Source of the DNA: Methyloversatilis sp.
Lineage (GTDB): Bacteria > Pseudomonadota > Gammaproteobacteria > Burkholderiales > Rhodocyclaceae
Length of the DNA stretch: 38,726 nucleotides
Reading direction: 5' to 3'
Assembly: GCF_030696805.1 (NCBI RefSeq)
Contig: NZ_JAUYRO010000064.1
Coordinates: 1 to 38,726, forward strand
Part shown: positions 32,279 to 38,726 of the stretch, piece after piece
Position numbering within the stretch: position 1 is the stretch's first letter
Layout: every line of letters begins with the position of its first letter
Position numbers and translations under genes: made by a program
The notes under the pieces: generated by a model
Told to the model about the DNA's origin: nothing
What the model saw: only the letters and a program-made list of their open reading frames with translations
The model's database searches: none

Positions 32279-33810
32279 GCCGCGAACAGCGCGCGGTGCG
32301 CGTCGCGCAGCAGGTTCTTCTGCACCTTGACCATCGTGTTGCGCGGCAGTTCGGACACGATGAACAACCGCTTGGGCACCTTGAAGTTGGCGATCCGCGC
32401 CTTCAGCCGTGCTGTCATCGCGGCGGCGTCGAGCGCCGCACCCGGCTTGGCGACCACGATGGCGACCACCGCCTCGCCGAAGTCGGCGTGCGGCACGCCG
32501 ACCACCGCCGATTCCGCCACGCCCGGCATGTCGTTGATGACGCTTTCGATCTCGGCCGGATACACGTTGTAGCCGCCGCTGATGATCAGATCCTTGCTGC
32601 GGCCGACGATGGTCACATAGCCGTCTGCGCTCAGATGGCCGACGTCACCGGTCATGAACCAGCCGTCGGCGGTGAATTCGGCGGCGGTCTTTTCCGGCAT
32701 GCGCCAGTACCCCTTGAACACGTTCGGGCCACGCACCTCGATGCCGCCGATGTCGCCCGCCGGCAGCAGTTGCCCCAGGTCGTCGCGCACACGGAGGCCG
32801 ACGCCCGGCAGCGCCGGCCCGACCGTGCCGCCGCGGCGCTGGTCTTCCGGCCGGTAGGGGTTGGATGTGAGCATCGCGGTTTCGCTCATGCCGTAACGCT
32901 CCAGTATCGTGTGGCCGGTGCGCTGCCGGAAGTCGCGGAAAGTTTCGATCAAAAGCGGCGCAGAACCGCTGATGAACAGACGCATGCCGCGGCAGGTCTG
33001 CTTCGTGACGCCGGGTTCGGCCAGCAGGCGCACGTACAGCGTCGGCACACCCATGAACACCGTGGCGTCGGGCAGGCGCGCCACCACGGCTCGTGGATCG
33101 AAACGGCTGAACCAGATCATGCGGCTGCCATTGAGCAGCGCTCCGTGCGAGGCAACGAACAGCCCGTGCACGTGGAAGATCGGCAGCGCGTGCAGCAGCA
33201 CGTCGCCCGGCTGCCAGCCCCACACCTCTTTCAGCACCTGCGCGTTCGACAGCAGGTTGCCGTGCGTCAGCATGGCGCCCTTGCTGCGGCCGGTCGTGCC
33301 GCTGGTATACAGGATCGCCGCCAGATCGTCGGCCGCGCGCAGCGCCGGCGTGTGACGGTCGCTGTGCGGCGCGGCCGCCTCGAGCAGGCTGCCGCTGCGG
33401 TCGTCTTCCAGCGTGAACACATACGGTGTACCCAGACGCGCGGCGAGATCGCTCACCCATCTGACGTTCCTCTCGGTGCACACGACCACAGCCGGCTCCG
33501 CGTTGCCGATGAAGTACTCGACCTCGCCCGCCTGGTAGGCGGTGTTCAGCGGCAGGTAGATGTGGCCCGCGCGCAGCACGGCGAGGTAGAGCATCAACGC
33601 CTCGACGCTCTTCTCCGTCTGCACCGCGATGCGGCTTTCCGGAAGAAGCGCGAGCGAATCGATCAGGTTGGCCAGCATGGCTGTGCCGCGTTCGAGGTCG
33701 CGCCAGGTGTAGTACAGCGGATCGGGTGTATCGGCGGTTTCGATGGCGACTGCATCGACATCGTCCGGGAAGGCTGCGCGCAGTGCGCAGAACAGGTTTT
33801 CCTGCGTCAT
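32275..33810 (-). CDS. matB: Malonyl-CoA synthetase (MatB-like acyl-CoA ligase)
   Basis: A 511-residue ANL-superfamily adenylate-forming enzyme. The phosphate loop is YTSGTTGRSKG at 168-178; A5 is ERYGMSETAM; the hinge region has TGDVG and GRSKDLIISGGYNVYPAEIE; the C-terminal catalytic lysine lies in MVKVQKN. SGSAPLLIETFRDFRQRTGH is the phrase typical of malonate-activating MatB enzymes, so malonate plus CoA plus ATP is the likely reaction. No malonyl-CoA decarboxylase (matA) or malonate transporter is adjacent. Methylmalonate or other short acids remain possible. Confidence 0.85.
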   Translation of the reverse strand: MTQENLFCALRAAFPDDVDAVAIETADTPDPLYYTWRDLERGTAMLANLIDSLALLPESRIAVQTEKSVEALMLYLAVLRAGHIYLPLNTAYQAGEVEYFIGNAEPAVVVCTERNVRWVSDLAARLGTPYVFTLEDDRSGSLLEAAAPHSDRHTPALRAADDLAAILYTSGTTGRSKGAMLTHGNLLSNAQVLKEVWGWQPGDVLLHALPIFHVHGLFVASHGALLNGSRMIWFSRFDPRAVVARLPDATVFMGVPTLYVRLLAEPGVTKQTCRGMRLFISGSAPLLIETFRDFRQRTGHTILERYGMSETAMLTSNPYRPEDQRRGGTVGPALPGVGLRVRDDLGQLLPAGDIGGIEVRGPNVFKGYWRMPEKTAAEFTADGWFMTGDVGHLSADGYVTIVGRSKDLIISGGYNVYPAEIESVINDMPGVAESAVVGVPHADFGEAVVAIVVAKPGAALDAAAMTARLKARIANFKVPKRLFIVSELPRNTMVKVQKNLLRDAHRALFAA

Positions 33811-34021
33811 GTTCGGGTTGTCCGTTATTTTGCGCGCGGAGTATGGCGGCCGGCCGGTGGCAGCGTCAATCGGCCGCGATCATGAAAATCATGGGCCTTC
33901 TTTCGTGCGCATCTTCAGGTGCGCAAATGCTGTCGCGTCCATTATTCACTTCACGCACGGCAGACGCCGATGCAACGCGAAAGACCTGAAGACGTACGCA
34001 CCACACACCAAGGAGACTCAC

Positions 34022-34096
34022 ATGAACTGGCAAACCCCGAAGGCGACCGACCTGCGTTTTGGCTTTGAAATCACGATGTACATCGCCAACCGCTGA
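34022..34096 (+). CDS. pqqA: PQQ precursor peptide PqqA
   Basis: A 24-residue peptide, below usual gene-finding size cut-offs. Its core is DLRFGFEITMYIANR, with E16 and Y20 in the E-x3-Y spacing that PqqE cross-links to begin pyrroloquinoline quinone synthesis. Length and the flanking W3 and P6 match known PqqA peptides. A strong ribosome site AAGGAG lies 7 bases before the ATG, and an intrinsic terminator stands 25 bases after the stop, so it forms its own short transcript. pqqB, pqqC, pqqD and pqqE are not in the window. A lone extra pqqA copy is known in some methylotrophs. Confidence 0.92.
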   Translation: MNWQTPKATDLRFGFEITMYIANR

Positions 34097-34121
34097 ACGG
34101 TGCGGCAGTACAGGCAGGAAA

Positions 34122-34149
34122 AAAAACGGCGGGCACTCCCGCCGTTTTT
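34122..34149 (+). terminator. Intrinsic terminator after pqqA
   Basis: A 12-bp perfect stem, AAAAACGGCGGG at 34122-34133 against CCCGCCGTTTTT at 34138-34149, with a CACT loop. The trailing T-run provides the U-tract, and the leading A-run would let it work from the other strand too. Confidence 0.9.
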
Positions 34150-34232
34150 CATTGCCGACGACGGTGACCGCAGTTACTGACGCGGCGCAGCAGGCGATAT
34201 AAGGTGCTCTCCTACGATTCAGGGGAGCCATC

Positions 34233-35102
34233 ATGTCCAGCAGTTCGATGCAGATCGAAGCCTTCTTCGATGAAGCGACCAGCACGGTGAGCTACCTCGT
34301 GCTCGACCGCAGCACGCAAGCCTGCGCCATCCTCGATAGCGTACTCGACTACGATCCCAAGGCCGGTCGCACCTCGACACAGTCCGCCGACCGCCTGATT
34401 GCGCGCGTGCGCGAACTGGGCGCCCGACTCGAATGGATACTGGAAACCCATGTGCATGCCGACCACCTGTCGGCCGCGCCACATCTGCGCGCACAGCTCG
34501 GCGGGCAACTGGGCATCGGTGCCCACATCGTCACCGTGCAGAAGGTGTTCGGCAGCCTGTTCAATGCCGGAAGCGATTTCGCACGCGACGGCCGCCAGTT
34601 CGACCGGCTGTTCGCGGACGGCGACAGCTTCACCATCGGTTCGCTGACCGCGCGCGCACTGCACACGCCGGGTCACACGCCGGCCTGCATGAGTTATGTG
34701 ATCGAGGATGCGGTGTTCGTGGGCGACACGCTGTTCATGGCCGACTACGGCACCGCGCGCTGCGACTTCCCCGGCGGCGACGCGCGCACGCTGTATCGCT
34801 CGGTGCGCCGGCTGCTGTCGCTGCCGCCGGACACGCGGCTGTTCATGTGCCACGACTACCCGCCGGGCGGCCGCGCGCCCGCATGGGAAAGCACGGTGGC
34901 CGAACAGCGCGCGCACAATATCCATGTGCATGACGGCATTTCCGAAGACGATTTCGTCGCCATGCGCACGGCGCGCGACGCCACGCTCGACATGCCGGTG
35001 CTCATCCTGCCGTCGGTGCAGGTCAACATGCGCGCCGGCCACTTGCCCGAGCCGGAAGACAACGGCACGCGCTACCTGAAGATTCCGCTCGACGTGCTGT
35101 GA
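34233..35102 (+). CDS. MBL-fold hydrolase, persulfide-dioxygenase-like
   Basis: A 289-residue metallo-beta-lactamase-fold protein. The metal site is T-H73-V-H75-A-D77-H78, followed by HTPGHTPACMSY, GDTLFMADYG with a second-shell aspartate, and FMCHDYPP near the C-terminus. The order and the C-terminal segment PVLILPSVQVNMRAGHLP resemble the persulfide dioxygenase/Blh-type branch, which oxidises glutathione persulfide to sulfite. No rhodanese domain is attached. Its stop overlaps the start of the SulP gene (GTGA), which supports a role in sulfur-anion chemistry. A generic glyoxalase II-like hydrolase cannot be excluded. Confidence 0.85.
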   Translation: MSSSSMQIEAFFDEATSTVSYLVLDRSTQACAILDSVLDYDPKAGRTSTQSADRLIARVRELGARLEWILETHVHADHLSAAPHLRAQLGGQLGIGAHIVTVQKVFGSLFNAGSDFARDGRQFDRLFADGDSFTIGSLTARALHTPGHTPACMSYVIEDAVFVGDTLFMADYGTARCDFPGGDARTLYRSVRRLLSLPPDTRLFMCHDYPPGGRAPAWESTVAEQRAHNIHVHDGISEDDFVAMRTARDATLDMPVLILPSVQVNMRAGHLPEPEDNGTRYLKIPLDVL

Positions 35103-36862
35103 GCCGCGCGATGCACCCGGTCACGACGTCGGGCGCGTGGGCGCGCTGGCTGCCGGTGCTCGGCTGGGCGCCGCGCTACGACCGCGCAACGTTCGGCGCC
35201 GACCTGCTGGCCGCGCTCATCGTCACGCTGATGCTGATCCCGCAGAGCCTGGCCTACGCCCAGCTGGCCGGGCTGCCGCCACAGGTCGGGCTGTACGCCA
35301 GCATCGCACCGCTGTTTGCCTACGCGATCTTCGGCAGCAGCCACGCGCTGTCGGTCGGGCCGGTGGCCGTCGTGTCGCTGATGACCGCCGCTGCGGTCGG
35401 TTCGCTCGGCCTGGTGGACGAGGCCGCGCGGCTGCAGGCCGCGCTGACGCTGGCTTTCGTGTCCGGTGTCATGCTCACCCTCATGGGTGCGCTCAGGCTG
35501 GGCTTTCTTGCCAGCTTCCTCAGCCACCCGGTGGTATCCGGCTTCGTCACCGCGTCGTCGCTGCTGATCGCGCTGAGCCAGCTCAAGCATCTGCTCGGCA
35601 TACAGGCCAGTGGCGACACGCTGCCCGATCTGCTGCCCGGCCTGATCGCCAATCTGCCGGACACCCATCTGCCCACTGCAGCACTCGGTGCCGGCGTGCT
35701 GATCTTCCTGTACTGGACGCGCCGGCGGCTCAAGCCGCTGCTGATCCGGATCGGCCTGTCGGCGCGTGCGGCCGACACCTGTGCCAAGGCGGGCCCGGTG
35801 GTTGCGGTGCTCGGCAGCACCGCGCTGGTGTGGGCCTTGCGGCTCGACCAGATCGGCGTGCGCAAGGTGGGCGACATTCCGGCCGGACTGCCGCCCCTGA
35901 CCCTGCCCTCGTTCGACCCCGCACTGCTGTCGCAACTGCTGCTGCCGGCGCTGCTGATCAGCATCATCGGCTTCGTCGAATCGGTATCGGTGGCGCAGAC
36001 CTTCGCCGCCAAGCGCCGGCTGCGCATCGAGCCGGACCAGGAACTGGTCGGCCTCGGTGCCTCCAACCTTGCAGCCGCCTTCACCGGCGGCTACCCGGTG
36101 ACCGGCGGTTTTTCGCGCTCGGTGGTGAATTTCGACGCCGGTGCCGCGACCCCCGCCGCCGGCGCCTTCACCGCCGTCGGCATCGCGCTGGCCGCACTGG
36201 CGCTGACGCCACTGCTGCATTACCTGCCGCAGGCCACGCTGGCGGCGACCATCGTCGTGGCCATCATGACGCTCGTCGATACCGACACGCTGCGCCGCAC
36301 CTGGCGCAGTTCACGCACCGATTTCGCGGCGGTGGTCACCACGCTGGTTGTCACCTTGCTGGCCGGCGTCGAAGCCGGGGTCGGTGCCGGCGTGCTGCTT
36401 ACGCTGCTCACGCTGCTGTGGCATGCCAGCCGACCGCACATGGCGGTGGTCGGGCGCGTACCTGGAACCGAGCACTACCGGAACGTGGACCGCCACCGCG
36501 TCGTAACCGAACCTTCGCTGATCGGGCTGCGGGTGGACGAAGGCCTGAATTTCATGAACGCGCGCCAGGTCGAGGATCGCATGCTCGCGCTGGTCGCCGC
36601 CCAGCCTGCCGCGCAGCACGTGGTGCTGCAGTGTTCGGCGGTGAATGACATCGACGCCAGTGCGCTGGAAATGCTGGAAAGCGTGGCGCACCGGTTGCGC
36701 GACATGGGCGTGCTGCTGCACCTGTCGGAAGTGAAGGGGCCGGTGATGGACAAGCTCGAGCGCACCGATCTGCTGGCGCAGCTCGGCGGTCCGGTGTTCC
36801 TGTCACATCACGAAGCGGTCACGGCGCTCACGGCGCCCGGATCCTGTCCACCGCCGCCCTGA
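35099..36862 (+). CDS. SulP-family anion transporter with STAS domain
   Basis: A 587-residue SulP transporter. The signature LIPQSLAYAQLAGLPPQVGLYAS appears in the first helices (about residues 42-64), with 10-14 membrane segments to residue 440. A STAS domain follows from about 460, with GLNFMNARQVEDRM and the conserved NDIDASALEMLE. SulP proteins carry sulfate, bicarbonate, dicarboxylates or other anions. The GTG start overlaps the MBL hydrolase stop; an ATG four codons later is an alternative. Coupling to a possible persulfide dioxygenase favours sulfite/sulfate as cargo, by inference. The 3' end overlaps the ankyrin gene by 35 bases tail to tail. Confidence 0.9.
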   Translation: MSRAMHPVTTSGAWARWLPVLGWAPRYDRATFGADLLAALIVTLMLIPQSLAYAQLAGLPPQVGLYASIAPLFAYAIFGSSHALSVGPVAVVSLMTAAAVGSLGLVDEAARLQAALTLAFVSGVMLTLMGALRLGFLASFLSHPVVSGFVTASSLLIALSQLKHLLGIQASGDTLPDLLPGLIANLPDTHLPTAALGAGVLIFLYWTRRRLKPLLIRIGLSARAADTCAKAGPVVAVLGSTALVWALRLDQIGVRKVGDIPAGLPPLTLPSFDPALLSQLLLPALLISIIGFVESVSVAQTFAAKRRLRIEPDQELVGLGASNLAAAFTGGYPVTGGFSRSVVNFDAGAATPAAGAFTAVGIALAALALTPLLHYLPQATLAATIVVAIMTLVDTDTLRRTWRSSRTDFAAVVTTLVVTLLAGVEAGVGAGVLLTLLTLLWHASRPHMAVVGRVPGTEHYRNVDRHRVVTEPSLIGLRVDEGLNFMNARQVEDRMLALVAAQPAAQHVVLQCSAVNDIDASALEMLESVAHRLRDMGVLLHLSEVKGPVMDKLERTDLLAQLGGPVFLSHHEAVTALTAPGSCPPPP

Positions 36863-37898
36863 AGCGCTTGCGCAGTTCTTCGGTCGGCTGACCGGCCGCC
36901 TGCGCCGCCTCGATCGCGCGCAGGATGTCCAGCGCACCGGCGTCAGCCGCGAGCGTCTGCGTCGCCGGCGTCGCAGCGCCGGACACCAGCTCGGCTCGCT
37001 CGGCACCCGGCTTTCCCCGCTTGGCGGAAATGACCAGCGCCGACGGCGCGGCCTTCGCCGTCTGCCGCGTCGCGCTGTTGCGGTGGCTGTCGACTGCGGC
37101 CATGAACTGCTTGCGCAGCGAGGCGGTCGGTTGGCCCCGCGTCTCGGCCTCACGCAGCTTCTTCAGCAGCGCCGCCACATCGGGCGGCGCCGGCACCGAC
37201 GCCTGCGGTGGCGGGGCGGGCGGCGCCGGCTGCGCCTTCACGGCCGCGGCCACCTCTTCCGTGGGCGCAACCAGCCCGGCAATGCGCAGGCGGTTGTAGC
37301 GCAACGCCCAGGCCAGCGCGTTTTCACCGCGGTCGGACACCGCATTCGTGCTGGCGCCGGCCTCTACCAGCGCGCGCACGATGGTGTCGTGGCCTTCGCG
37401 CACCGCCATCATCAACGGTGTGGACAGGTTGGGCGCGCGTGCGTCGAGCTTCGCGCCACGCGCGATCAGCAGGTCTGCGATGCGCCGGTGACCGGCGAAC
37501 GCGGCGTAATGCAGCGCGCCCCAGGTCTTGTCCGGCGGGTCGAGCGACGCACCGCGCTCGATCAGCCATTCGACCGCCTTCTGATGGCCTCGCCACGCCG
37601 CCAGCGCGATCGCCTGTTCGCCGATGCGGCTGAGGTAATCGATGTTGGCACCGCGCTCGAGAAACAGCTGCATCAGCTCGATATTGCCGTCCCAGGCGGC
37701 AATCATCATGCCGCTGCCGACCGTGTCGGCTTCGAAATCCGGAGGCAGGCCTTCGTCCAGCCAGCGCGTCGCCGAGCGGATGTCACCCATTTCCATCGCG
37801 CGGCCGAAGCGCGCCGGATCGGGCAGTTGGGCCAGCGCGGGCGGGATCAGGCAGAGCGCCAGCAGCAGCGCGGCAAGGCGGCGGTAGATTTGACTCAA
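36828..37898 (-). CDS. Exported ankyrin-repeat protein
   Basis: A 356-residue protein with a TTG start that gives a clean signal peptide (LAALLLALCLIPPALAQ). Five or so ankyrin repeats follow, recognisable from GMMIAAWDGNIELMQLFLERGANI, WGALHYAAFAGHRRIADLLIARGA and TPLMMAVREGHDTIVRALVEAGA. The C-terminal third is low-complexity (PAPPAPPPQ) with two copies of a short element like RGQPTASLRKQFMAAVD and AGQPTEELRKRFRAAVD. Ankyrin repeats mediate protein contacts; the partner is unknown. The frame is open further upstream but would remove the signal peptide. It is divergent from the TonB-like gene. Confidence 0.85.
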   Translation of the reverse strand: MSQIYRRLAALLLALCLIPPALAQLPDPARFGRAMEMGDIRSATRWLDEGLPPDFEADTVGSGMMIAAWDGNIELMQLFLERGANIDYLSRIGEQAIALAAWRGHQKAVEWLIERGASLDPPDKTWGALHYAAFAGHRRIADLLIARGAKLDARAPNLSTPLMMAVREGHDTIVRALVEAGASTNAVSDRGENALAWALRYNRLRIAGLVAPTEEVAAAVKAQPAPPAPPPQASVPAPPDVAALLKKLREAETRGQPTASLRKQFMAAVDSHRNSATRQTAKAAPSALVISAKRGKPGAERAELVSGAATPATQTLAADAGALDILRAIEAAQAAGQPTEELRKRFRAAVDRIRAP

Positions 37899-37972
37899 GT
37901 GCGTCCCCGTCAAGGCGGCCCGGTGGGTCGGGCACAATAGAGGTCGCCAGTCTAACGATCCCGTCCGCCGGT

Positions 37973-38509
37973 TTGTCCCGCCTGAAACTTCATTTCGCAC
38001 TTGCACTGTCCGCGCTGACGCACGCCCTGTTCCTGCTGTGGCCCGAACGCACGGCCGAAGCGCCGCGCCCCGAGCCGGCGCCGGTACTGCAGGCCCGGCT
38101 GCAGACCGCGCCTGCGGCCTCGGCCTCGCGCGCACCGGAGCCCGAGGCGGAAGAACCGCTGCTGAAGGACACGCGCAGCGAACAGGCGGCGCCGACACCC
38201 CGCCCACCACCGGTCGTCCAGGCCCCGCGCGGCACGACCGCCACCGCCAAAGCCCGCGAGCAGGCGCAGCAGAAACTGAACCGTCATGTGTTCTACCCGC
38301 CGGAGGCGGTCGAGCAGGAACTGGAAGGAGAAGTGACGCTGCGCCTGCTGCTCGACGCGTCGGGCCGGGTCATCGACGCCGCCGTGCTGGCCGGGAGCGG
38401 TCACGCAATTCTGGACCGGGCCGCGCTCGACGCCGCACGCCAGATCGGCCGCATCGACGCGGGTGGCGCACGCGAAATTCTGCTGCCGGTGGTGTTCAGG
38501 CTGGATTGA
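37973..38509 (+). CDS. TonB-like energy transducer
   Basis: A 178-residue protein with the TonB plan: a short N-terminal anchor (LHFALALSALTHALFLLW), a proline/alanine/glutamate-rich periplasmic linker, and a C-terminal TonB domain with FYPPEAVEQELEGEVTLRLLLDASGRV and AALDAARQIGRI. YPPEAV is the family's usual YP-x-x-A. The start is TTG. It would pass proton-motive energy to outer-membrane receptors, but no ExbB/ExbD or receptor is adjacent. A repeat cluster begins soon after the stop codon. Confidence 0.87.
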   Translation: MSRLKLHFALALSALTHALFLLWPERTAEAPRPEPAPVLQARLQTAPAASASRAPEPEAEEPLLKDTRSEQAAPTPRPPPVVQAPRGTTATAKAREQAQQKLNRHVFYPPEAVEQELEGEVTLRLLLDASGRVIDAAVLAGSGHAILDRAALDAARQIGRIDAGGAREILLPVVFRLD

Positions 38510-38535
38510 CACGGCGTCGCGTGATCGACGTGCCG

Positions 38536-38726
38536 ATCGCGGACAGGGTCCGCTCCTACGAAGGGCAACACCATCGCGGTTTTCACAGGAGCCGTCCCAC
38601 GGTCGGCCCTGCATGGCCGACCGGCTCCACGGGCGGCGAGCCGTGCTCGCCGAAACCCCCGTTCCGCCCCTGCAGGCGATTCCGGTCTCCGAGCTTACGA
38701 AATGTCTTCGTCTGGCGGCACCTCGG
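38536..38726. repeat. REP/BIME cluster, right edge
   Basis: A minus-oriented unit at 38536-38559 (stem GCGGAC-AGG-GTCCGC), the shared spacer with CACCATCGCGGTTTTC, then an enlarged plus unit from about 38586 with the two extra palindromes seen at 24.0-24.3 kb (GGTCGGCC...GGCCGACC and CGGCGAGC-CGT-GCTCGCCG), ending GCAGGCGATTCCGGTCTCCGAG. The rest of the window past this point holds nothing recognisable. Confidence 0.8.

Overview
The window looks like chromosome of a GC-rich betaproteobacterium. The evidence is the rsmI/yraN/diaA/dolP gene order, the kdsD-kdsC-lptC-lptA cassette of a Gram-negative outer membrane, an HrpA helicase with the DUF3418 tail, and strong G/C third-position bias. A tiny pqqA gene and a MatB-type acyl-CoA synthetase suggest a metabolically flexible, possibly methylotrophic Rhodocyclales-like bacterium. 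That placement is inference; no marker gene in the window fixes the genus.

Layout. 1-3.2 kb: rsmI faces yraN, a small exported HIRAN protein, diaA and the BON lipoprotein dolP, a conserved envelope/replication neighbourhood. 3.2-8.6 kb: an NTF2-like protein, hrpA and the fluoride channel crcB, all on the minus strand. 9-12.3 kb: two ECF sigma/zinc-finger anti-sigma couples bracket an exported SrpA-type catalase-related peroxidase, probably an envelope oxidative-stress circuit. 12.3-15.7 kb: a SWIM-SNF2 helicase.

15.8-21.4 kb is an accessory island. It holds an intact HI1419/HI1420-type toxin-antitoxin pair, two low-GC genes (one with a nuclease-like motif) around a 99-bp MITE-like element, an orphan brnA behind a frameshifted brnT remnant, a DUF3592-like membrane protein, a decayed parE toxin, and an intact hipBA module with two clear operator palindromes. 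Living and dead toxin genes sit side by side.

21.4-29.2 kb: an unknown protein, a DsrE-like protein, a peroxiredoxin joined in frame to a DUF1499 protein, a large repeat field, an orphan membrane histidine kinase divergent from a pilin-like gene, and a KefB/C-type antiporter. 29.3-32 kb: the tightly overlapping kdsD-kdsC-lptC-lptA operon for Kdo synthesis and LPS export. 32-38.5 kb: matB with a cysteine-rich CWC protein, the 24-codon pqqA with a terminator, a metallo-beta-lactamase-fold hydrolase coupled to a SulP transporter, an exported ankyrin protein and a TonB-like protein.

Two families of interspersed palindromic repeats fill the gaps. One is a REP/BIME family with a GTAGGAGC head (both window ends, 8.8 kb, 23.8-24.5 kb). 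The other is a GTAGGTTGGGG family at 8.0-8.2 kb. The most interesting points are the missed pqqA, the modular BIME family, the toxin graveyard, and the peroxiredoxin-DUF1499 fusion with an internal signal peptide and ribosome site.
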